Below, piece after piece: positions 48,060-58,509 of a stretch of 64,000 bases of DNA (its first letter is position 1; every line of letters starts with the position of its first letter). A program made the position numbers and the translations under genes. Under the pieces are notes generated by a model. The model searched no databases and was not told the DNA's origin. It worked only from the letters and a program-made list of their open reading frames with translations. The DNA lies in NCBI RefSeq assembly GCF_910592395.1, contig NC_088316.1:1114001-1178000 (forward strand). The letters run 5' to 3'. The DNA comes from Lineus longissimus (Eukaryota; Nemertea; Pilidiophora; Heteronemertea; Lineidae).

Positions 48060-49170
48060 AACTTGAAATCCTAAAGCAATCAGAACTCCTTCAAAACAAG
48101 GAGAATGCCAATTTCAAGTGTGGGAGTCAGTTCTTTGCTTTGGGGAAAGGCAATTTTCAATACAAAAACAATCAAGGGATTTTTGTGTCAAATTTCAATG
48201 TCAAAGATCTTTCCTTTCTGGGAAAAATCTTAGAATTTTGAACATGAATATCCTCAGTACTGAAAGACATCTCTAAAGCTGACCCCCCGCCCCGATCCGC
48301 CCTTGAATTCAGATCAAATTCAGTTGGTTGCTACTGTATTTGAGCAGTCTTTGCATGTTAGCAATTAATAAATCCATCCAATATGTCAGCGTTCGAAATT
48401 CAAGCTTATCGCCAAGGTCCTATAAGCAAAGACAGCGCTGCCATCTGCTAAATGCACAGCGTACCAAAAAAACAAAATTTACGACAGTGATTGTATATCT
48501 GGACAAAATATTTCTGGAACAATCAACACTTAAAAATGCTGAACATGATATTGTGACATTGCCACTCATTCCCCAAGATTCCACCTAAAAGTCAGGGAGC
48601 TACCACAACTCCTAAAGCCACTAACAGCGATCTTGGGCCGAGTGACGTCATGAGATAAATGGTGCAGAATGCAACCAATATTTCCTCTTCTCTTCTGCGT
48701 TTGGAATTTTGAGATTCACACTAGATCGTCAACTGATATATCAAATTAGACCATTTTTCCCAATTTTTAAATGGTCCCTGCCCCCAGTGGCCCATGGTGC
48801 ACAATTGGACAATAAATCACTAAAGCAGTCGCCTGCATGATACATCATGAGATAATTTGCCTAAGTTACCCAAATCACAACATTTATCACAAGGTCATGG
48901 TATACCAAGAGCCCACGTCAATAACTATTGCACCATAACAATCAACGATGTAATAATCAAAGCAAAATGACATATTCACAAAGTCTGAATCAGAGTTAAT
49001 TTCGCTAGAGATGCGGGTCTGTGCATCATATGACACACAGATATCTAAAGAGAGAGTATCAGCATTAGACGGGACAAAAAATAATCATTTTAAACGAATC
49101 AAGAAATTCAGTTCCCGTTTAACCCTGAAGACGGAGATGGTGTTGCTCCAATGATAAATTGATAGCCAGC
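48060..49170. other. Non-coding stretch
   Basis: No supported feature. Confidence 0.4.
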
Positions 49171-49175
49171 TGTGT

Positions 49176-49352
49176 AGGTGGAACCTCCCTTCATAGACAC
49201 CTCTCTTATAACGATACCCAGACTATTAATGACACTAGTTTTGATCCAATGTTGGTGGTTTCCATTCTATTGGACCTCTCTAACCTGGACACCTCTCTAT
49301 TAGGGACAGTACTTGTCAGTCCCAAGGGTGTCCTTAGTAGATAGGTCCTGCT
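49176..49352. mobile_element. MITE-like element (CAGTRGAACC family, diverged)
   Basis: It runs from GTGGAACCTCCCTTCATAGA through CACTAGTTTTGATCC and GGACACCTCTCTATTAGGGA to a degraded right end (TAGTAGATAGGTCCTGC). Its block order matches the intact element at 54330. Confidence 0.75.
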
Positions 49353-49359
49353 CAAATTG

Positions 49360-51335
49360 GTTCTGTTGTGAAGAGCGGCTTCTCCATGACATGTATCAAA
49401 AGGCCACATGTTGAACATGAATGATATAACGCACATAGTCACTTAATACCATGCAGCTATATCTTCCATCAAAGAGTATGGCTATTCATTTCCCAACCCG
49501 GCCCAACTCCCAAAACAACATTTAGCATTAGCGCACCACATCAAGGAAATATAATCAAGTTCCAAAGGCCGGACAGAATAATTCTTTGTTTTTGCATCCA
49601 ATGAAACTCAGGAGCATCCAACTTGCCTGTACTGAGTAAGGCCAGACCAACCAGTTTTGTTCGAACTGCACATCCGGAGGAAGGGGGACTGGCTTGATCC
49701 CTGGACACACAAAATATTGAATCGCTGGTCAAAGCTGATCTCTTGGAAATCAGTGAGAAAGAAATTACTGACAGATGTACGAACTGACAGCTTAAGGTAC
49801 ACTTTGACCAACATCTGATATGACGGCAATACCCCTCAGCCTATTTTGGTCGAGGGGTGCGGGGTTAAAACTAAAAGGTCTAACCTTTTTGGACCACACT
49901 GTACGTCAAACTTTTCACCACTGACAACCAATCAACCTGCCATCCGTAACCCTATTCACCAATAATCAACAAAACAGGTTGGTCTGGCCTAACTCAGTAC
50001 GGGCAAGTTGGCTGGATTTCACTAATTTGATAACGCAGCTAAATATCATTGCTGTGGCGGAATTTAATTTCATAAACATGGGCGTAGTATCCCACGATGA
50101 CTGTTTGATCGGAATAGTGACCAGTTTTGTACGGAGTGTAGAATTGATTCCAGTAGGCCAATTGACACCAACTGAAACATTTTGTCATTCGACCAAGTAC
50201 CATATCAAATATGCAGACATGTTAGACAGTGATAGGGATACATACGGATACACTTTCAATTCACTTTGTGACTTTTTTGGAGTAAACTCACATTTCGACA
50301 AATTTATGTCGGCCAAGAACATCTTAGACCAAATACGACATCAAATACCTAGGGAAGTCAGACATCGATAGGATACCTAGTTCCATTATACCGTCATAAC
50401 AGATGTAATAATCTATGTTTTCAATATTGTGACTTCTTCCGAACAAGTGACATTTGGTAAATTTACATCCGCCCTAAATATCTGTCATCGGACAAAATAT
50501 CAAATAGACCATAACGTCATACACAGGGATACATAGTTCTCTCATTTTATTCGAATGTGATTACCAATAGTTTACAACCTAATGCAAACTTCTGTTTCAT
50601 GGAGCAGGCCCTCATTTAGGATAGCATAACAAAATGATTCCTGACCCGCACTTTTTATATTCGTTAGGCTAATAAGGCTCCTTGTAATTAACTATGACGT
50701 AACTTGGCAATCTGTGTTGAGCATATCATGCCCTGTCGACGGCAACAAGTGGAATTTTGAAATATGGTCAAAATTATGTGGGAAGTTGTGAAAATTGGGT
50801 GCATAGGGGCACAAAACATTAGGATGGGATGACGCACGAACTGATTTCTTTCAGGGCGAGTTTTGATGAGTAGGAATTCTTTCCAGGGAAGTTTGATTTA
50901 CATTGAAAACCAGGAGACACTCGGTTCTGATTTTACCACGAGGAATCCCGAGAATTGAGAAGTTGATTTACGAAAACGTGGAAATTTGTGGAGAGGAGCT
51001 TAAGCAATAAAGGTAGGTCAAGCTTGGGATTTCCTATACTATATTCAAATGAAAATCGTGCCCTATGGCCTCTAAAAGATCTTTGGACACCCAGCATCAA
51101 ATGGCATCAGCACGATGCTTCAAAAGCATGAAAAAGTGGCTCCAACACCATTTTAAGGTTTTCCAAAAATTTCATTCTCACATTCACAGAGAAAATAGAT
51201 GATAAGAGAGTTTGTAAAGATTCTCTTCATTATGTCAAAACTCTGAATCTTTCATTTAAAATAGGAAGGGAGGGAGGATTGGGTTATCGAACACTCAAAA
51301 GCATCCCTTAAATGTTAGATTTTGCATCTTTTTAC
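49360..51335. other. Non-coding stretch with weak repeat
   Basis: A 130-codon plus frame (49979-50371) lacks recognisable domains. Its last third resembles the following 150 bases (GATAGGGATACATACGG / GATAGGATACCTAGTTCC / ACAGGGATACATAGTTCTC), so it is probably a degenerate tandem repeat and not an exon. Confidence 0.35.
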
Positions 51336-51342
51336 TTGTAAG

Positions 51343-51478
51343 GTGAAACTATACTGACTCCATTTTGCCAATCTAAGAAACACCACTACTCATCCGAACA
51401 ATATCTTGCCTGATTTTGGTGTCTGAAAGAGTTCTGATGTTTCTAAGTTTGGCAAAATGGAGTCACTAGTTTCATTTA
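51343..51478. mobile_element. Foldback element with about 35-bp arms
   Basis: GACTCCATTTTGCCAATCTA then AGAAACA on the left pairs with TGTTTCTAAGTTTGGCAAAA then TGGAGTC on the right, and GAAACTA/TAGTTTC extends the arms outward. The loop is about 60 bases. No coding capacity. Confidence 0.8.
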
Positions 51479-51479
51479 A

Positions 51480-52290
51480 AGCTATGCAAGATAAAGGAAA
51501 AGCCAATGTTTTAACTACTATAAAGTGGCTAAAGGCTTAAGGCAAGAGAAACCACACACTACGACAGTAGGCCAAACCACAATTGGTCACTTTATCTTGC
51601 CAACAAAATAGACAAAACAGAATATTTTATCGTATAATTTTTCAGACATTTACAAGAAATAGCTTTCCCAATATCAAACATCACTATTGCCTTTCACAAA
51701 AAATTATGACTGAAACTCTGATCAAAGACCAGAGACCACGGGTCAATGAGACTATTCCAACCCAAGTTGAGAAATAAGTTGTGTATTCCATCAGGGAATT
51801 TGTGTCTGAGAAGTCAGCAACAAGGTTGGAACAAACCAGACGAGAACTATAGCAGATCAAAACATCAATTGGTTAGTTGTACTTTGATACTTTGAGAAAA
51901 ACAAGGAACAGGAAAGTCATTGATCCACATGAAGAACTGAAGCTACCCCCGACCACGGAGAAGTTATAGTTCTTCATAGCATGACAATCGTTGTAGCTAT
52001 AACGAGGTTGGTTTGTTCGAGGAATGATACACATTTTATAGTCTCATATAATCGAATCATACCAAACCCGAACATGATATTTGTGTGTAGCTTTCGATGT
52101 CAAAAGATCAAAGCGATTGTCGTAACTTGGTTCTGAGGATGTGTAATTTCTGTTTGCAGGAAACCAGGAAAGATGGATATCGGCCATGGCGGAGATTGTA
52201 ACCGAATAGACGCACGCCTCGTCGTCGAGGAGTAACGTCATCAATGGAAGATCACCTCAGACGCTATCTATAATTCCTTCGGTAAAAAAA
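51480..52290. other. Upstream region of LRR-Ig gene 2
   Basis: No array comparable to those upstream of paralogue 1. A TCTTCAG acceptor-like site at 52291-52297 lies 11 bases before the ATG, so a 5'-UTR intron is possible here as in paralogue 1. Confidence 0.35.
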
Positions 52291-52308
52291 TCTTCAGATT
52301 TCAAAAAC

Positions 52309-54012
52309 ATGTTTGGGCGCATCGTCAAAGCTGTGTCTCTCTTTCACGCGCCAGTGACAATGTTGATAACGGTAGTGATCGGGCTTGTTGTCGCACACCC
52401 AATCTACGCGACCTGCACCGAGGAATACCGCAGCAGCAACCGCATCATGAATTGTCGTGATCTACGACACCTGCCACAAATTTTGGAAAAGGATACAGTC
52501 CATTCTTTACTCATCGAGGACAGCTCCCTGCAAGTTCTACAGGATAACGGTTTCGTGAGCTACACAAGTTTGTTGTTCCTCAGATTCAAAAACTGTGGAA
52601 TAAAATCTATCACACAAGAGGCGTTTTTTGGATTAAACGACTTGAAAACCTTAAACATGGAAGGGAATCGTTTGACGTCAGTTCCGTTTAACATCTTCCA
52701 TGATTTACGTGCGCTCCAACACCTATATTTAAGCTATAACCCAATCGAGGAGCTCACTGAGTTTGCATTTCTGGGCCTACCGTTACTTGAGACGTTATCT
52801 TTGGAACACTGTGACATTAAGAAAATATCCCCACAAGCCTTTATTGGATTAGATCGCTTAAAGACACTGGATTTATCATACAATCGTTTGAATACTTTAG
52901 ACAGTTCGATGCTACGGAGTCTACAAACGATTCATTCTCTAAGTGTTCTGTATATTTTCGGCAACCAATGGATATGTGATTGTAACTTACGCTGGCTGCG
53001 TAAATGGTTGGATGGAAAGGACCAATCACTGATCCTTCAAAATGAGATGGATATGCTGATGTGTTCCGGCCCAAAGAAATTAGAGGGGCGTGACCTAATG
53101 TCGATTTCGATCAATCATTTTGCCTGTAAGCCCACGATCGTACCAAAACATTATGTTTATAACGTTGCTGCACGCTCATTGGTCAACCTATCGTGCGACG
53201 TTCACGCCAATCCCGCGGATAACTTACGCTGGTATAAACACGGGTTTCTCCTCTCTGAGGAAACAGTCAAAGGTGAGGCGGTAACCATCGACGACATGAT
53301 ACATGGGAAAACTGACATTAGGAATATTACAATGGTTCATTTGATTACGCACGCTGGGATTAACGATACCGGCGATTACCGCTGTGAAGTACGGAATTTC
53401 GCCGGGGAAGCGTACGCGACAGTCCAGTTACAAATCAAAGATCCTAAAACCGGTTCAAGTAGTAGCTCCCTCCTTTGGATGAATACAGGAACATTCATCG
53501 CAGCGGTGGTCGGCGGTGGCGTGCTACTTTTGATAATCTTGACGGTTTCCATATCATGCGCGATAAGTCGTAAACGCGGCAAACTACGCAAAGCACAATC
53601 GCAAGCGGCTAGTATAGCGAGCGATAAAATTTACGCTGCGAAAAGTGAAATTGTGCCCAGTATCCACGAGGAGTTAGATCCATTTGGCTTTGTAAGTCCA
53701 GAGCCACCGCCGCCCCCTATAAGGTCATGGGTCAGGAACACGGCGGGTTCACGGCAAACCGCAAGCGTCGACCCCAGTCGTAGCCGAAACGGTTCGTCAC
53801 CTTATCATGAAGTATACTGGTCAAGCGCGACATCAACGCCAAATCGCTCAACCTTCCGACCAGCGGACTCTTTCTACTCGGCACGATCAGAGCGCATGGC
53901 GCAGTATGACGCCGTCAAGGCGCGGTCGCTACCAAGGAACTCCCTAAACTCAGATCCGATATATCACATTTACGAGGCAGCTCCTTTTGAGGAGAATTTG
54001 TCTTATGTATAA
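52309..54012 (+). CDS. LRR-Ig transmembrane receptor, Kekkon-like (paralogue 2)
   Basis: A 567-residue single-pass receptor in one exon. A hydrophobic leader (about 12-34) precedes the N-terminal LRR cap (C36, C49). LRRs span about 65-218, and the C-terminal cap uses C223, C225, C252 and C273 (WICDC). One Ig domain has C296, W308 and C359 in NDTGDYRC. The membrane helix is about 395-419 (GTFIAAVVGGGVLLLII), followed by RKRGKLRK. The tail repeats two motifs of paralogue 1: KLRKA...ASIASDKIY (425-442) and RSTFRP (513-518). It also has a polyproline run (465-470), a Ser-rich part and the end LSYV, again a class I PDZ-ligand pattern. The tail is about 100 residues shorter than in paralogue 1 because the Ser/Arg 10-residue repeats are absent. 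The same strand, 12-kb separation and shared single-exon form support local duplication. Probable role: cell-surface adhesion or growth-factor-receptor modulation, by family analogy. Confidence 0.95.
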   Translation: MFGRIVKAVSLFHAPVTMLITVVIGLVVAHPIYATCTEEYRSSNRIMNCRDLRHLPQILEKDTVHSLLIEDSSLQVLQDNGFVSYTSLLFLRFKNCGIKSITQEAFFGLNDLKTLNMEGNRLTSVPFNIFHDLRALQHLYLSYNPIEELTEFAFLGLPLLETLSLEHCDIKKISPQAFIGLDRLKTLDLSYNRLNTLDSSMLRSLQTIHSLSVLYIFGNQWICDCNLRWLRKWLDGKDQSLILQNEMDMLMCSGPKKLEGRDLMSISINHFACKPTIVPKHYVYNVAARSLVNLSCDVHANPADNLRWYKHGFLLSEETVKGEAVTIDDMIHGKTDIRNITMVHLITHAGINDTGDYRCEVRNFAGEAYATVQLQIKDPKTGSSSSSLLWMNTGTFIAAVVGGGVLLLIILTVSISCAISRKRGKLRKAQSQAASIASDKIYAAKSEIVPSIHEELDPFGFVSPEPPPPPIRSWVRNTAGSRQTASVDPSRSRNGSSPYHEVYWSSATSTPNRSTFRPADSFYSARSERMAQYDAVKARSLPRNSLNSDPIYHIYEAAPFEENLSYV

Positions 54013-54039
54013 TACTGCCAAATGAAACGCAAAAACAGT

Positions 54040-54150
54040 GGATCTTCTCTTAACGGACACCTCTCTACTTTAACCTCTCTTTTATGTTTAATGCAGAAAA
54101 ACAACACAGTGGAATCCCAGACCACTGGATTAGGCGGTCCCAATAACCAA
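54040..54150 (+). mobile_element. Fragments of two MITE families
   Basis: TTAACGGACACCTCTCTACT (about 54049) belongs to the CAGTRGAACC family. ACAGTGGAATCCCAGACCAC (about 54105) resembles the end of the CAGTGGAACCCCGG family. Both are partial and lie just after the LRR-Ig gene 2 stop codon, so they are probably in its 3' UTR. Confidence 0.55.
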
Positions 54151-54329
54151 ATTCACCCCTCTAACCCTCGTATGAGTGAAAATAGAGTATGATAATATTT
54201 GTTCCGTAATGACGCTGTTCTATAAAACCACTGTTAGGACATGACCTGATCCGACTAACTAAGTCACATGCCAGCGACAACAAATACAGGGAATTGGAAA
54301 GTTTTATGATTCTTCTCTGAAAATATCAT

Positions 54330-54489
54330 TACAGTAGAACCTCTCTTAGCAGACACCTCTCTATTAAGGACACTAGTTTTGGTCCCAAATTGGTTGTTTC
54401 CATTCGATTTGACCTCTCTTATCAGGACACCTCTCTATTAAGGACAGTACTTGTCCCAAATTTGTCCTTGATAGAGAGGTTCTACTGTA
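54330..54489. mobile_element. Intact 160-bp MITE, Tc1/mariner-type ends
   Basis: TACAGTAGAACCTCTCT at the left is the exact inverse of AGAGAGGTTCTACTGTA at the right. The TA at each end fits the TA target duplication of Tc1/mariner elements, whose ends often read CAGT...ACTG. The interior has the family phrases CTCTATTAAGGACA and GGACAGTACTTGTCCC. It is the cleanest copy in the window, so it is probably the youngest. Confidence 0.88.
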
Positions 54490-54499
54490 CATGACGTAT

Positions 54500-56500
54500 C
54501 ATAAACTTTCCTGCGTGGACTGAGAGCTTTAGTTAAACACTTTTAACTACTCTGATTAGGGGAGACCTTGAGTGATTAATTGGCACAAAACAAGAAAAGA
54601 GAAATTAGCAATAATTCCAGCGCAAACTTCAGCAACTTATTTTGAGAAGTATCTGCTTTGGGACTGCTGAATGGGATAATCTACCAACCATGGGAAGGCC
54701 TTCCAAGCTGGGCATTAACTAGGTCATCATTATCTGTATTATTATCATTTGTAATGTAAAGTAGGGGGAAACCAGCGATCCTAAAGGAAGCTTTTGCCGT
54801 CGAGAGAGTTGTCATTTCTATACTGGGATGATGGGAATCAAACCTGGTACCTCAGAGGTGACAGACGCTGATGTTTTCACTGGGCTACTCATCCCTTTGA
54901 CGTCAAGTCTCACACAGTGCAAGTTCAGGCGTGGCATCAATAATATTTGGCAATTTGTGATGCAAGTTTTAGGGGAGAACAGAAACGCAAATTTTTTTAG
55001 ATTTGTACTTGGCCGGGTGACTCAGCTCCCCCCCCTCCCAACAGAAATTGCCAGTTAAAAATTGGATTGTGGCACACATAGGTTTACATATGTACCCAGC
55101 AACCAGATTGCAACAATTTCCATCTTTATGAACTATGCCACGCAAACAATTCCTTATCCTGTATCAACAGTCAGTGTCAATAAAATCTCTGTGAAAAAAT
55201 GACAAGTTTGGACCCGATTGTATCATTGGCATCATGACTATGATAGAGTTCTGCTGCCTAATTTCCACGGAATTGGAAAACAAATAATGTATTTTTCAGT
55301 GAAACTTGACACAATTTGTTAAAATAGCTATTGATTATTTGTCCAAATCATGATGTGATAATTTGAATTCAAAATTCAAAACGGCCCGTTTTTTACACTG
55401 AATGTGATTTGAAGCATTCTCACAAGAATTTCAAAATGCATGCAGGAATGGTCTATATTGGGATGATGGGAAGGACCAAAAAATGGATTTTACGGGATTG
55501 ACACCCTTATTTCAGTTAGATTTGGGAGAACTCGGGAGGTGGGAAGAAAACTGTGTTTTTTTCTTATGTGAAGCTGCCATTTGAAAAGCGCTGGCATGAC
55601 CGATCGGACCACACAACCAATAATAACCCCGCTATTTTTAACATGACAGTGTCATTTTGCTTGTCATGTGTGGATGACCCTGAAAACATTTGAAATCAAT
55701 GTTTTTGTTTTCATCATCACTTCGTCCTGCACATAGCTTCAAGGACATGAAGATTAATTTGAACTCCGTACTATGGGTTGACCATTTGATACTCTCCTGT
55801 TACTCAAGTCTCATAATCAAATCTAGAGTCCAGGAAAAACGTCAACACATCATACTACAACTGCAGGGTACATTAACCAGGATAGATGTTTACTGAGTCA
55901 CAAATTCATGTTCTATGAACCATCGTTATTTGATTCGGGATGAAACAGCCCCTGGGGGAAGCATCAAGGCAGACAGAATTAGATGCAAATATGGCTAAAT
56001 TGTATTTTTTATCATTTCATCGTGTTCATGGCAAGAACGAGGTACTAAGGGTTCAGTTATTCCCATAGCAGGCCTCAAATTGGCCTTTTTTCTGTTATAT
56101 ACTTAAAATCATAAATATAGTATATATATGCCACTGTGAATGTCTTCATAATGCATGTGAGAATGTATTAATTTCAATAAATATATGCACATTTCTGGAA
56201 AACATTATTTCAAGTCAGTTATTTCATAAGGTATTCTCAAAGCATATCACCTCATCAGGGAATTACCTTTCATAAAAGTGAGCCAGGCTTGGAAAAGAGA
56301 CTTGAGGATTGCGATTTGAGATGCTGAATACTGCTTACGTTTATGTTCAATGAGTTGCCATCTATAGCATTTGGATCAAACTAATGTTTGTGCATATTTA
56401 GAGAGACTGCAGCTGATTAACTGAAATGACAGTACGACACAAGGTGCAAGTCACGTGCAGCAAAATGCTTAATTCAAAACTGAATGTAGAAACAAATGAC
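54500..56500. other. Non-coding stretch; no YIPF5 exons recognised
   Basis: I looked on the minus strand for the YIP1 membrane-segment exons that should follow the exon at 56505-56539 and did not recognise any. AATAAA at 55179-55184 (+) is a candidate poly(A) signal for LRR-Ig gene 2. The tRNA-like piece at 54819-54905 is listed separately. Confidence 0.4.
54819..54905 (-). other. tRNA-like SINE head (degenerate)
   Basis: On the minus strand GATGAGTAGCCCAGTG (A-box-like) and CCAGGTTTGATTCCCATC (B-box-like) are about 37 bases apart, near tRNA spacing. The acceptor stem is not convincing. It differs from the tRNA-Met SINE. Confidence 0.5.
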
Positions 56501-56504
56501 TTAC

Positions 56505-58005
56505 CTTCTGTATGATATGGTTAAAATTAATCCCGAGTTCTGAAATTGAAGAGTTTGATTAGAATTTAATAGTATGTTACTATTTGTCAAATACACAAAA
56601 ATCTTATATAATTAATTGTTTACAAAACTTTACGGACCATACTTTTATTCTTCGTCATAGGAAAGCATCAAATTCTGCTTTATTTGAGCCTTAAAATGGA
56701 ATTAAAAAGTGAAAGACAAAGTCGTACCTTCCATCAGCGGCAGCTCATCCTCAAAGTTATCCACTCCTGGTGGTCCAACAGGGTCAGGGGTCAAGATGGA
56801 CCCTGCGTAAGGTGACCCAACCTGCTGTCCATAACCGGACTGGTCATAACCGGACTGGTCATAGCCGTAAGATTGACTATTGTAGTCAAACTGACCGAAT
56901 TGACTGAAAGAAAAGGAGATTTCATAACGATAACGTGATGCCTATTTGTTCACAAATTTGAAAATTTAAGTTGAATTTGAAAATGGTAAAAATATGTTCT
57001 GATATTTCCACTATGGACTGATACAGTAAAAGTTTCAGCAAATTTGCATGAACATGCAACTACATGATGGCAATGTTTATTTCTATTTACATATGCCACT
57101 AGAAAATACAATGAACATGAATGACATAAGCCTTTAATTTGTATACAACGTTTATCAGTTTTGGTTTTCTGAACAGATGACTCGATAGATGGATAAAACT
57201 TAGTGCTGCCACCTAGTTAATGATATTTTGACAAAGATGGCATTTTCAATGGCACTCAATTTTGCACTCAAGTTCGATTCTGAATAAACTTGAAGTAAGG
57301 AGAGACCAGGGGCATTGTGGTTAGAGCACTGGTCTCATAATCAGCAGGTCATGAGTTTGACTCTCGGAAGGACTAGCGGTGTTTCATCTTTATGTCCTTG
57401 AGCAAGGCACTTACCCTATTTGTTCCTCTTCACCCAGAAGTAAATGGCTCCCCAGCTGGCAGAGATGGCCAAATGTGAATGCTTGTCCTGAGCCTTACAT
57501 GCAGCTCAGATATGTGATAATCACAAGAGATTTGAGCTAGAATCTAGAACATACTGGCCAATAGTTGGTTTAATGACTTGAAGTGCTCTGAGCAATGAAA
57601 CTGCATCAGCACTCCCTAATGAAGAATAGAGAGGAACACTGGCCAAAGGGCACCATCCTGACCACACAGCTCTGGGACTCTGCGGTGGAACTCTTTAGGA
57701 CAGCAGACTTTGATACCAAAACGGACCGACTGTCTAGCGTGAATCTCAACACAGAAGAAAAAGAAGTTTCGTCAATTATCATTTGAAGTTGCAAGCCGCC
57801 CGAATAATGATGATAACCATGTATGCTGCAAATGCAAACTGATGGAACTTCTTTTCAATATAAAATCTCCTTACGTGTCTTGAGGTGTGTATTCCTGTCC
57901 TCCTCCTCCTCCTCCTCCCAGATCATAACCACTGCTTCCAGCATCATAGCTGCTCTGGAAGAAGCCATCATCTGTGCCAAACTGACCTTGGCCTTGTCCA
58001 GCCAT
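56505..58005 (-). CDS. YIPF5: YIPF5-type Golgi/ER membrane protein, N-terminal 114 codons (3 exons)
   Basis: Three minus-strand exons join in frame: 57875-58012 (ATG at 58005; MAGQGQGQFG..., a Gly7 run), 56728-56903 (QFGQFDYN..., SGYDQSGYGQQ, NFEDELPLMEE) and 56505-56539 (LGINFNHIIQK). All junctions have AG acceptors and GTAAG/GTACG donors. The Gly/Tyr/Gln-rich N-terminus followed by NFEDE-LPLMEELGINF-HI is characteristic of YIPF5/YIPF7. YIP1-family proteins sit in ER-exit-site/Golgi membranes, have five membrane spans and work with YIF1 in vesicle traffic. Here the cytosolic N-terminus ends at an intact GTAAGT donor, so splicing should continue leftward, but the membrane-span exons were not found down to 54 kb. 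Either the next intron is long or the locus is incomplete. The first exon starts 7 bases upstream of the ATG at an acceptor, so a non-coding exon lies further right. Confidence 0.85.
57305..57590 (+). mobile_element. SINE with tRNA-Met-like head (copy 2), in a YIPF5 intron
   Basis: GTGGTTAGAGCACTGGTCTC, ATAATCAGCAGGTCATGAGT and TTGACTCTC follow elongator tRNA-Met from D-arm to T-arm with a CAT anticodon. The body has GTCCTTGAGCAAGGCACTTA, CACCCAGAAGTAAATGG and CAGCTGGCAGAGATGG, matching the copy at 32534. It is inserted in the first coding intron of the YIPF5-type gene, opposite to the gene's direction. Confidence 0.88.
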
Positions 58006-58228
58006 GTTTATACTGAAAGGAAGGAAAATGGAACATATCAATGTAGACCAAAGTTATTTCAGGGTTGACCGTAGGTACCACCATTTTTGCTCAAACTTGA
58101 AATCCTAAAGCAATTCCTAAATTTGGGCGAGTGTTTCGAACGCAGAAAGAACAGTTGTTTCTCAACACAAATGGCAACATTGCAGTTGTGTTCATAGAAC
58201 TTTTTTTGTCTATTACATAAACATGTTA

Positions 58229-58500
58229 CTTTTCTGGTTGTGATAGACTGTGGAGACCACATCCAGGTCAGGGCTGTCTCCTGGTTGTGACAGACCATTG
58301 AGACAACCCCCACATTATGACTCTCTCTTGGTTGTGACAGCCTGTTGAGACCATCCCCAGGTCTTGACTGTCTCCTGATTGTAACAGAACGTCGAGACTA
58401 CCCTCAGGTTGTGACTGTCTCCTGGTTGTGAGAGACTGACCAGACTGCCCCCAGTTCGTGACTTCTCCTGGTTGTAACAGACCGTGCTCAAGTTGTGTCT
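58229..58500. repeat. About 47-bp degenerate array, six copies
   Basis: TCTCCTGGTTGTGACAGACC-like text followed by RTYGAGAC...CCCCAGGT recurs at about 58229, 58277, 58323, 58370, 58417 and 58463. It lies just upstream of the YIPF5 coding exon 1, probably in its 5' intron. The small minus frames here are repeat by-products. Confidence 0.85.
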
Positions 58501-58509
58501 CTCCAGGCA

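Noticed and set aside
49979-50371. 130-codon plus frame
   Set aside because: Its sequence overlaps a degenerate tandem repeat that continues past the stop, and no family features were seen.
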